The notes under the pieces are model-generated. The model saw nothing but the letters and a program-made list of their open reading frames with translations, ran no database searches and was not told the DNA's origin. Below are positions 32,467 through 43,000 of a stretch of DNA of 64,000 nucleotides, in pieces. This DNA comes from Erigeron canadensis (lineage: Eukaryota; Streptophyta; Magnoliopsida; Asterales; Asteraceae): the NCBI RefSeq assembly GCF_010389155.1, contig NC_057769.1, positions 2,666,001-2,730,000 on the forward strand. The letters are read 5' to 3'. The translations under genes were made by a program, and so were the position numbers. Every line of letters begins with the position of its first letter. Position 1 is the stretch's first letter.

Positions 32467-32970
32467 TTATAACATAAATCGTGACAAGAAAACCGATGAA
32501 ATAATGAATAACCGTGGTTGAATTGGATGATATACTATATGAATAGGAGAAATAATATATGTGGCTTTAACACTAATGTGTGCATTTACTCTTATATATA
32601 TGATATAAAGGTAATTAACGAAAGTTGAATGCAGGTTCGGAAATGTATCTACCAAATCACTCCAAGTACATGCCTTCCATTTCCCATAATTAAAGAAATT
32701 AAAGTAAAAGTGAAAGCAAAAGCTAGAAAGGCTACCATCGATCATCGACTTCATTTTGATATTGATATTTATATATTATAGAGATATAGAGATTTGTACA
32801 TGTGCCAAAGCTGCCTGCATTTTGAAAGCATGTTATATAACAACTGTTACATGTATATAAAAAAGGCTAAATCAAAAGCAAACCCTGCCCCTTAAGTAAT
32901 CATGGCAGATCGGGTATATATCATTTTCTGTTCGGGCATGAAAACAATAGGTTATGGCAATTTTTTTTGG

Positions 32971-33102
32971 GAAGTGATATATCTACAACTAAATTTAGCC
33001 ATCTACAACAATCTATGCATTAAACAGTTGTACACTGTACTGTAAAATATATGTGATTGTTGTAGATGGCTAAAAATTGATGTAGATATATCACTCCCTT
33101 TT
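32971..33102. mobile_element. Small MITE (family also at 61.6 kb)
   Basis: The termini are inverted copies: GGGAAGTGATATATCTACA on the left, and on the right the complement of TGTAGATATATCACTCCC. Further in, TAGCCATCTACAACAATC is mirrored by GATTGTTGTAGATGGCTA. It is about 130 bp, non-coding. A diverged relative lies at 61614-61733. Confidence 0.8.
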
Positions 33103-33233
33103 TTTTTGTGTTTTCTATTCATTAAGCTAGTGTTGTCCTAATAAAATGTTTGTTTAGTTCGTTATATATTGTTTGTGTAAATTGATATGCAAAATCGAGC
33201 TTTAAAAATTATAAACTAGAATCACCTAAGAAC

Positions 33234-34828
33234 TCACTACTACGCACTCACGGGCAGTGGACCCGATCGTTTGTAATATAGTTAAGAGGTAAGACCGTGT
33301 TCGTTCGCACGGATTGGATTGACTAGTTGTTTGATGAAATGGTTTATAAAACGGGTGTTGCCTCGAAATTCCTTTAACAAGTTTAATTTAAAAACGAATT
33401 ACATAAAATAAAAGAGAACCTCAGACAATAATAATAAAAGTCATCCACCTTGACTGCACTCGACTTCAAATGTCACTCGACTTCAAATGTGATTGCATTT
33501 AATTAAGATCAAATTCTTTAGAGTTTGAAGATAATCGTGACAAGATTAAGGTGCTCACGTGGTACCACCAACCGTGAACAAATTACCGAATCACCTAATT
33601 GCTAGTTAAATTAACCAAGACGGTACCACCAAAGCAAAGACAACTTTTTCCAACAATTAGTTTTATTGACTATCGAATTATCAATTGCACCTAAGTGACA
33701 ATAACGTGGTACCACCAACCGCTATGAATCACGTTGACAAAATTACCTCTTTTCTTAAAATGATATTCACTATCATACCATGAACTAGTGATAATTACTC
33801 ATAGACAAGTAACCGTTCTAAAATCACACATACATTCAACTGGTACCACCAACGAAGAAATATATGCAACCAATATCATATTTAATAATTAAAAAGAATT
33901 AAATCATCAAGATCACGGAACAACGATAATTTAATAAACTCTTTAAATTAAAAATATTGCAATCACATCATTTGTCTCGTTACATCAAGGTGAATGATAA
34001 ACAGTTTAGCCACTCATGATTGTAAAACAATAATAATCAATAAAATAGAAGAACATATTGTACCAATCGTTTGAGAAAGTAGAAAATTGCAAGACAGAAA
34101 ATTAATACGATCTAGATGGGTGCTCGTGAATCTTCAGTGGATCCGCCTAAGAAAAACCTCTTGCTTGGACACCTGATAGAACCCCTTGAAGAGCAGCTCC
34201 TAGAAAGAGATAAATTGGAAGTTAGGGTTTTGTTTTCTATTTATTCTCTCCCAAAATTCTGATGCAGAAACGAACTAAACCTTCAGATCCCGTGCACTCA
34301 CTGCGGCGCAGTGAGATGTGCATCCCCTCACTGCGGCGCAATGAAGTAGGTTTGACTTTGACCTTCGGCGACTGCGGCGCAGTGGGAATAGATACCTCCA
34401 CTGCGGCGCAACCCAAATCCACGGCTTCAATTAACCATCTTCTGACTGCAGCACAGTCAGCCTTGTGCAACCCCCACTGCGGCGCAGTGGGGTTAGTTCA
34501 ACAATTTTCCGAGAATAATGGCTGCGGCGCAGTGGGCATAGCATCCTCCACTGCGGCGCAGTCACAAGCTTTGTGTAAAATTCGTCTTTCGATCTTTAAG
34601 CTTGCTAAACTCTTCAATCTTCTTAACTTTATCAACTCTTGATCTCATGAATCAATCTCTTGGCCACTAAATCATCCGAAAATGTGCCACTTGAACGCGT
34701 AACCTGTTTAGAGCCTGAAAACACTAAAAAAACACCGTAAACGCGCCAAATGCATACGAAAACGACTTAAAACACATAAGAAATAGGCCAATAATGATGT
34801 GGGCGATGGGTATAAGTTGGTCACATCA
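33234..34828 (-). mobile_element. LTR (copy D) of a Gypsy/LARD-like element with palindrome array
   Basis: This is the 3' LTR on the minus strand. It starts TGATGTGACC at 34828, directly after a purine tract (GTGTGGGGGGA on the minus strand, 34831-34841), and ends near 33234 with the GTAGTAGTGA end shared with copy E (CA mutated to GA). Seven TGGTACCACCA-like motifs occur between about 33558 and 33850, another internal repeat. It continues into internal sequence at higher coordinates. Confidence 0.75.
34299..34563. repeat. Four pairs of CACTGCGGCGCAGTG palindromes
   Basis: Copies start at 34299, 34329, 34370, 34399, 34444, 34475, 34520 and 34549. Two are perfect in the outer arms and the rest carry one to four changes. 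Start-to-start distance within pairs is 30, 29, 31 and 29 bases. The array spans 265 bases. Confidence 0.9.
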
Positions 34829-37200
34829 AATCCCCCCACACTTGAGCATTGTTTGTCCTCAAGCAAATCCAAACTTTAAGTAACAGTAATCCTTGACAAT
34901 CAAACTATCAAACAAGTGACAAGTATAAAAAAGAAACAACACCGAGCATGTCGAATGACAAAAAGCGGGTGAAGCAGTTTTAATCTTAAATGAAAACCCG
35001 AAATGTTTGACAATACCTGAACAATCCGCAAGCCACGATAATCAACTAAGCATAAGTGAAACAAACGAACCTATCAATATCATTCTACTCCACCAAACTT
35101 ACTTTCGGGATTGAATATATGAAGAATCACTCATAGCTCAGTCGTGATGTATACTCTTTTACCATAGGCTTGAACTAGGATCGTCACTCCACCAAAACGG
35201 CGCAAGGATCAAGTACATCGTCAAAATAGGCATAAGGATGGCTGTATAGTTAAACTAAGGCTATGTATAAATGGGTATGTACAAGGAAGTATGGGAAATT
35301 TATAGGTTAAAGGTGAAAGGTAAGAAACAAAAGTATATAGTATATATATATGATAAATGTACAACATAGTCTAATCAAACCCATACCATTGATTGCCACC
35401 AAACCACCAACCCATAAAATGCCATTCCGTGAACACACCTCCAAAGTACCAAGCAAACCCGACACCATTGTGGTGTATTAACTTCAAACAACTTACAATC
35501 AACCAAGTCTTCCATAATAATGATACAACTAACTTTCTTGATATTTGAAAATGAGAAATAGCCACTGGTAGCCCAAGTTCTTTCTTTCTTTCTTTTTTTT
35601 TTTTTTTATATTTTTCTGTTTTTCATAATTTTATTCTTTTCGAACCATTTTTACTCTACTAGTAGACACCCTCTTACAATGATAAACATGTCTATAACAC
35701 TTTACTTCCTTTGTTTGAACGATCCAAGACAATCCTCAATAACTTAACCCATTGACGTATTCTCATAGACAAGAATATTCCACTAATTAATCCACTGAAA
35801 CTCCCCGGACCATCCAAACAAACCAATGACAATCAATGGCCCCCCAGATTAGACTATCGGTATAGTTAGGTATAATTAGGTGAAGTTTACATGAATAGGT
35901 GGATTTATACAATGGAAAAGGCTAAGTTAAAAGGGATATATATCTCTATAATTTGCTAAGGTATACAAAAGAAAAGTGAAAATGAAAAATGTATGTATAT
36001 ACAAGTATATGTATAAGGTTCTATAGTGGGGATATGGATATACAAAAGAGAAATGAAAAGAAAGAAAGAAAAAGTATGGTCAAACCTAAATGCCATTTCG
36101 TCATCCAATGTACTCGTCACGATCACTAGGCCAAGTTCTAGAATCAATACATCACCGACACACTCTTATCAAAAGAAGAACCCGGAAATGGCTTAGAAAT
36201 ACCTCAAACACGCACATCCTAGTGCAAGGCATCAAAATGAATACCCTTACTCCCGAATAAATCCAAGAGCCTAAGAGAGGGACGTATTTACGAGACAATC
36301 AAACCAAAACCGTCACCTGACATAACTATATATGAAATGATGAAATCTCACATTTGGGTGTTTTGGATATATATGAGTATGCAAGTAATGTTATCAATCC
36401 CGAAGGACTAGCCAAATAACCGTTCAGAACACACTTCGCCAATTAAAACTTTTTGTCAAGGAAAATTTTTGTAGTAAAATTGCTTATTAAGTTAAAAGTT
36501 TAATGACAAAAGCAATTTACCACAAGGACATTAGATAAAATCCAAAGACCTACGAGAGGGACACATCAACAAAACCGGTAGAAATCTCAATGGCAAAACA
36601 ACAAAAGCGATAAACCCGGTAGCTTAAACCTATCCCCCCCCCCCCAACCACCACACACTTAAGATGGACAATGCCCTCAATGTCCATATTCGGTCAAACA
36701 AAGGTAAATAGGGGTTTTGAAACAAGTTAGTCAACCCCGTGTCACAAATTGCGCTTCCGAAATAGGAAGAACACTTTGGTTGGCGGGAGAAACAACTTGT
36801 ACCAAAACGGAAGGTGCGAGAGTTGTGTGTGCATCATACATATAATCAACACTAAAGCGTTGAACTTACTGCCAGCATACGCACACCATCACACACTCAA
36901 CACATTGATGTCATAGAAAATAGATGAGAAGAGAATCCAAGGGGTTCCCCACACACTTGTGTTGCGCTATAGCCATCAACATAACATCCTGTTTCATTCG
37001 CATCACTAACAACCACAAAAATTTCAAATTATCAAAGTAATAACTGTTTCATGCAACAAATAAGCTTAAGAAAAGAAAAGAAAAAAAAAAACAATGCAAA
37101 TGTCTCCTCACCGCGTAGGGTGGATACCAGAAAATAAAGACAAAAAATAAGAAACAATGGATTAAGTACAGTCATCCAGATACCAAAATGAATATCAATC
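34829..37200 (-). mobile_element. Internal region of the Gypsy/LARD-like element (no pol)
   Basis: On the minus strand it ends in a purine tract directly before the LTR at 34828. The CCCCCACACTTGAGCATTG and TTGTCCTCAAGCAA region and the CTCCTCACCGCGTAGGG segment (37105) are typical of large non-coding LTR derivatives in plants. No gag or pol ORF longer than 64 codons exists here. No 5' LTR or primer site is found, so the element is truncated at its 5' side, around 37.2 kb. Confidence 0.6.
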
Positions 37201-37901
37201 AACCAACATATGAATACTTATGTTTAGTGTGTAAAAGAAATATATTAAAATAAGTAACTTAGTAATGAATACTTATGTTTAGTTTTGTATATGAACACTT
37301 CATAAACCTCATAAACCTATCCATTCATTATGGTAACCCAGTTAATATTAAAGCACACGTTAAAAAATATAGTATTTTGTAGTTATTATAGCAAAAAAAA
37401 AAGTTAGAATCATGTTAAAAATATTGAAGGTGTGTCCGCATAATGCACAACAGCCGAATGGATAATGATAAATCAACCTAATTTGTATGCCTAAAAATCA
37501 AAATAATTATAGGACGATGACATGTGAAAAAATCATCGGACAAGAATTAGGAAAGAGAATTAGTGGAATCCACATGTAAAATTCTTAAAGTTTTAGGTTA
37601 ATTTATAGGCATATGAGTTAGATTGATTAATCGAATATGCTTAAATATTTTGATAACTTTGAAGGTTTTTATCTATAAAAAACTTTTTTTCAATAAAAAA
37701 AAATAATAAAAATTTGTTCTTGAGAGATCCAGCTTCGAGATCGGAGAAGCCATTGGTTTTGTTTTTTCTATTAACTGTCGTGCTTTCGGACGAATTAATA
37801 TCTCCTACAAAGTATTTGATAAGATGGTTCTTTAGTGTGGACGGGGTCATAATCTTGACCTCTCCTTGTGATGTTCCATGTGTATATATATATATATATA
37901 T
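37201..37901. other. Intergenic, no gene seen
   Basis: AT-rich. A short frame at 37714-37941 has no recognisable product and runs into TA repeats. Confidence 0.4.
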
Positions 37902-38081
37902 AAGGGGAAGGAAATATGAAGCTGTTAGGCACCCAAGTTAGGTGAAAAACCTTTCACATACCTTTTTTTAAAAGGTAAAAATCATGGGGGGGCATGTAAT
38001 TATTTAAAATATTAAAATATTAGTATATGAGGGGTTTTTCACCCAAGTTAGGTGCATAACAGCCTCATACTCACTTTTCCC
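37902..38081. mobile_element. Fold-back MITE flanked by TA repeats
   Basis: Inverted ends: GGGGAAGG...GAAGCTGTTAGGCACC on the left and, reverse-complemented, GGGAAAAGTG...GAGGCTGTTATGCACC on the right. Both continue into AAGTTAGGTG or ACTTGGGTG and GAAAAACC. It is about 180 bp and sits inside a (TA)n microsatellite (37882-37901 and 38082-38106), which hides any target duplication. Confidence 0.8.
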
Positions 38082-38106
38082 ATATATATATATATATATA
38101 TATATA

Positions 38107-39724
38107 AAGTATAATAAAAAAATCAACGCAAATATCTCCAACACGATAGCAATAAAAGTTTTTTGAAACTAAAAACAAGGACGCCCTAAAAACAACCTAA
38201 CCTTTCAATTACTTTTTCACTTGTTCGAACCCCTAATCTTGTTCAATGTATACATTTTTAATTCTATCGAGTGTGTATATCTCAATCGATTGTTTCCAGA
38301 TCAATAACTTTATGTTTAAATTGATTCTTGAATTGTGCTTCCGCAAGTTGATTTTGAATTGTTGTTAAGAAATGGATGCGAGTGTGTTTCAAATTTCAAT
38401 CTTCTAATGAAAACTGAAGAAGTGTTACTTTTACTGCTCCACAATTGAGAGGAAGGAGTTACCAATGTTTAATCCACAGTCAACAGTTGAGGATCATTTT
38501 ACCATAGGTAGTGATATTTGTACCACAACAAGTTATACATTTACCACATATATGTACTACTGACTTATACTGTAAGCTACAAAAGTAGTACATTGTGGTG
38601 GATTAATCAAATGTAGTGGTACAATTATCATTTCTCTTTTACCATTGTGGCAGCGGGTAAATTTTTGTTTTTTACGGTGTTTGGTCAATGGTCGGATTTT
38701 AGACACATGATCGAGGTACATACATACACACATACAATATTTGTTTAGAATTCTAATTAGGAGACTTATGTTAACCTACTACTATCACTTTACCAAATAG
38801 CCAAACTTCTCTCATATAGGCCGGTGATGTCTGTCGCACCCCGCCATGGCGGATTATCGCGACTTCCACGGATCATCGTTACAAAATTACATCAAACGAC
38901 CTCTAAATACATAGTTTAAAACATTTCACAATGAGTTTTATCCAAAATAGTGACCCATAACATCATTATTCAAAGTACATAAACACAAGTGACGGTAGGC
39001 ATTTCCACCACTGATGTATTTTAGAAAAAGATATATGAGTTTGGTATGAATAAAAATAAAACATTTTTAGGAAAAAAAAAAGTGATGGTATGCAATCAGC
39101 TGTGACAAAACGTCAGGGACCTACTTACACTAAACATTAGTGACCAGCCGAGACTTAATACTTATTCAGAACTTAAACGTCAACCTAATATCGCTTTACC
39201 AAATAGCCAATAATCTCATATAGGTGATGTCAAATGTCTAAATGCATGGCCTTCTTCTTTATGCTACAAACTGATTTCAAGTTCCTTAAAATGATGGATA
39301 CTTAACATTGTTTGACACATTTTACAACTTGATTTTAGACCTAATTAGTCGTCCTCTCAAACAAATGTATGTTCCTGGATATAATTCTATATATATGTAG
39401 CATTTACATTTTGGTTTACAAGCTTCACTAATGTTTTACACAGTGATCCCATAGGAAAGCAACCTATTGTCAAATATGACACACAAGAATCATTCAGCAT
39501 ACATTCAAAATGTCAGGTATAACATTAACACCTTGTTTGATACGAAGGTAACAACTGAAATATTATTTGAAAGAAGATGCATCATACGGGCAACAATATT
39601 GTTGTATAAATTAAAGTGCAAACTTAAACACCACTCCATATGGGTAACCCTTTTTTAATTAATGAGTTCTCTGGAATTGAATCTCATCTTCCTCATGAGA
39701 TCATTATTTTTTATATTTTTTATT
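38107..39724. other. Intergenic, Gypsy LTR scrap near 38.83 kb
   Basis: No gene is seen. At 38829 a TGTCGCACCCCGCCATGGCG segment, containing the palindrome CCGCCATGGCGG, resembles the start of a Gypsy LTR. It runs to about 39130 without a recognisable end. Confidence 0.35.
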
Positions 39725-40023
39725 GAGTTATTTACACTTTTGGTCTCTGTCGATGGTTAAAGATTACCGTTTTCATCCCTACCTTTCATATATTACCGTT
39801 TTGGTTCAAAAAACTTTACTCCATCAACGCTTTTGGTCCATTTCTCGAAACGAACGTTAAAAACCCATCACGTAACCTGCACATGATGGATATATTAGTC
39901 TTTTTCTTACCACAAGACTAAAAGTGTAACATGACATGACAAAGTTTTTTGGACCAAAACAGTAATATATGAAAGGTAGGGATGAAAACGTCCCTCGACA
40001 GGGACCATAAGTGTAATTAACTC
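39725..40023. mobile_element. MULE-like MITE abutting the CNL2 stop codon
   Basis: About 95-bp inverted ends. Both arms read GAGTTA-TTACACTT, then CCCTACCTTTCATATATTAC and CAAAAAACTTT. There is no transposase. The 9-bp flanks (TTTTTTATT left, TTTTATATG right) agree at seven of nine positions, compatible with a decayed Mutator-type duplication. The right edge lies two bases downstream of the CNL2 stop. Confidence 0.8.
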
Positions 40024-40025
40024 TT

Positions 40026-43000
40026 TTATATGTCATGATCAGGGATTTGGGAGATGATGGGCCAGTACTTTCCTGTTACTATTCCGTTACTACACTTTCT
40101 TCTCAGTTCCCGGGAAACATCACCCACAGATAAACTTGAGAAAGAAGGGAGGAGTGTCTCTGGCAGATCTCTTAGCTTCCGGCAGTCGAAGATTTCAAGT
40201 TTTTCAAGGGAGGTGAGGTGCTCCATTCCTTTTGAAATTGTTTCCAGTTCCTCAAAATTTCTGATTTCAAGAGAAGTCAGAGATGATGGAAGTAAGAAAG
40301 AACATGATGACGGTGATGATGTTGAAGTAGTAGCAGTATTGCTATCTTCTGCATTTGCAAATGAAACCACTTCTCCTGAAGTTTCACCATCTAACGATAG
40401 TTTCACAAGTGAGTTTGGGAAATTCTGCATCCCCCACTCTGACATCAGCTTCTTTAATCCTCCTATTTCTAACTTCCTTAAATTAGGAGGCCACAAACCA
40501 CCAGGAAATGAGTAGTTTATGCTTGGACAATCCCTTATCAACATGTCTTCCAAATATGTGAGACTTTGCAATTGCTTATGTGGAAATGACTTCATATTCT
40601 TGCACTCAAAGATCGAAAGATATCTCAGGCAAAGATGCGGAAGAAAACCATAGCCTTTCTCTGGAATGGCTTCTATTTCAGTTGCCCATATTGTCAAGTG
40701 GGTGAGATGAAGTAAGCATCCTTCTGGTAACAACCTCAAACTTGGAATTTCACATAGAGTAAGAGATGTAAGTGATGACAAGAAGTTGCTCAGAAGCCAA
40801 TTCACCTCCACATTATGACATACCCAAACTCGGAGACTCTTAAAAGTGGATGGCAAGTGATGACCATCCACTCCTGGGAAGGTCAAGGATGTTACTGAAT
40901 CACAAAATGATATCATCAAATTTTCATTACTATCTGAACCACAATGGTAACTCTCCAATCTCACACAATTATCAAGTCTTACACTTCTAAGAGATTTCAT
41001 GCACATCACCAAATCCGCCTTTTTCTCTTCCAATCTTATCAAGTTCTTACACTTTTCTACTTCCAACTCCTGTAAATTAACAAGAATCTTGCATGCCTCC
41101 TCTTCTGATTCCCACAAGTATGTGAGTTCATCACAACCTGAAATCTTTAGATATTCAACAGCCTTAAGATGCTCCAAAAAATCTCCATCTAGCAGAGTAG
41201 GAAGTCCATTAACTTCCTCCACTGTCAATCTAGTAATTGTTGAAGACACGTCAATCATGCTTCTTAACGCCACTGCTGAACATTTTTCTACATGAAGAAC
41301 CCGAAGTGAATGTATTGGCTCAATTGTCAATACATCCAGTTTCGGACAGTTTTCAATATAAATCTCACTAAGACGGGGAAATGATACAGCGGTTCCATCT
41401 TTGCCACCCCCATGTATAGTTGACCATTCCTTCCAACCCTCCATATCTATAAATCTCAAAACTTCAAGTGATGGAAATGCATTACCATTTCCGGTTCCAA
41501 GTAACTCTGAGCCCACCCTCTTCAACCCATTCATGCTCCTAACAAACAGCTTTTGAAGGGACGGTAGATGTCCAAGTGTTGGTAAGCATGTACAACCTCT
41601 ACAACGAAATAACATAATTTGGGTTAAGCAATCATATATGGGATCCCCAAGCCAATTTGGAAATTTTGTTCCTGCGTAGTTCGATATCACGATTTTGGTC
41701 AACTTCTTAAAAGGCTTTAGTCCTTCAAGTACTTCACACTCAATCAACTCATTTCGATAATCATTAAAGACGTCGCTCCATTCCATCTTCAAATCACGAA
41801 CACCCTTCATTTGTTGTAGGTTGGCTTCCTTTGCGTGGGTTGAATTAGTCACTTTATGCAATCCTTCAATGGCAAGCCGGCCTTGAAGATGTTGTAGGTC
41901 CCTAAGATGGGATATTTTGAACCCATTAGCATCTCCTATAATAACTTTGGATAGAGTTTGTAGACTAGTCAATCCACTTATCCCCATGGGCAACTCTTTC
42001 AAACTTGCGGTATCATCGATGTCAAGATGTCGCAGGTTTATCAGCTTTGTGAGACTGTCTGGCAAGCTTGATAGTCGGTAACAACCAGAAAGCAACAAGC
42101 TCTGGAGATTGTACAAGTTACCGACTTGTTCCGGTAAACAAGTGATGTGAGTTTCAGAAAAGTTGAGGTACCGCAAATGTTTGAGATTGCCAATGGACCG
42201 TGGTACCACTGTGATTACATAACCAGCTAGGCTTAGCACCCTTAAAAACTGTAGTTGGGGAAGTAATTCTGTAAGGATCTTGCTTGATAAATAGAAATGT
42301 TGGAATCTAATGATCATTACTGGCACCGGTAAGAATGTTCGCAAGCGTCTCGCGGTATATAGTGCCTTGAGCTTTCCGTATATTAAATATTTTTGACGAA
42401 TAAATGAAAAGTGGTGGAGCTTCTCCAAAGCTTCATTTCTTCCGCCAACGGCATTCTTCTCACCCAACATAAAAAAGAACTCCCCTCCAACACTTATTGC
42501 CAGGTCATTTATAAGATCGTGCATTGTATATTGTGATTTATTATTAGTTGAGTGCTGAAAAAACGATCTCGACACTAGCTCTTCAAAACACTCACTACCT
42601 AAACTCTCCATTGACTTGCTGCCTTTTGACCGGTACAAAAAGCCTTCTGCCATCCAGAGCAGGACGAGTTCGTCCTTCCGAAACACGTAATCCTTAGGGA
42701 ATAAGCAGCAATAAGCAAACATAGGCTTCAAATGTGGAGGGAGATCATAGTAACTTAGTCTTAGGGCGGGAAGAATATTACCTTCATTCGGTAAATTCCA
42801 TATCTCACTACTTAACAACTCCTCCCATTCGTCATCACTTGATTTTGTTCTCAACATCCTTCCAAGTGTTTTCAACGCCAACGGCAATCTGCCACATTTC
42901 TTCACGAAACCTTCTCCATACAAGTTAAGAGTCGGATGCGAATCAAAATTTTGTTTACCCAGTGCATGTTGGGCCAACAAAGACAGGGCTTCTTCATCCG

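Noticed and set aside
32467..32754. 95-codon minus-strand frame directly upstream of the DUF761 gene
   Set aside because: Low-complexity Phe/Tyr/Ile-rich translation of AT-rich DNA with no recognisable motif; more likely promoter or leader.
34299..34563. CRISPR-like appearance of the palindrome arrays
   Set aside because: Spacers are repeated or irregular, the host is a plant, and the arrays are inside LTRs with no cas genes.
34262..34642. 126-codon frame with repeated LRRSE and AAQS-like units
   Set aside because: It is a by-product of the CACTGCGGCGCAGTG palindromes; the opposite strand is open as well and the repeats shift frame.
40054..40515. 153-codon plus-strand frame
   Set aside because: Antisense shadow of the CNL2 LRR region.
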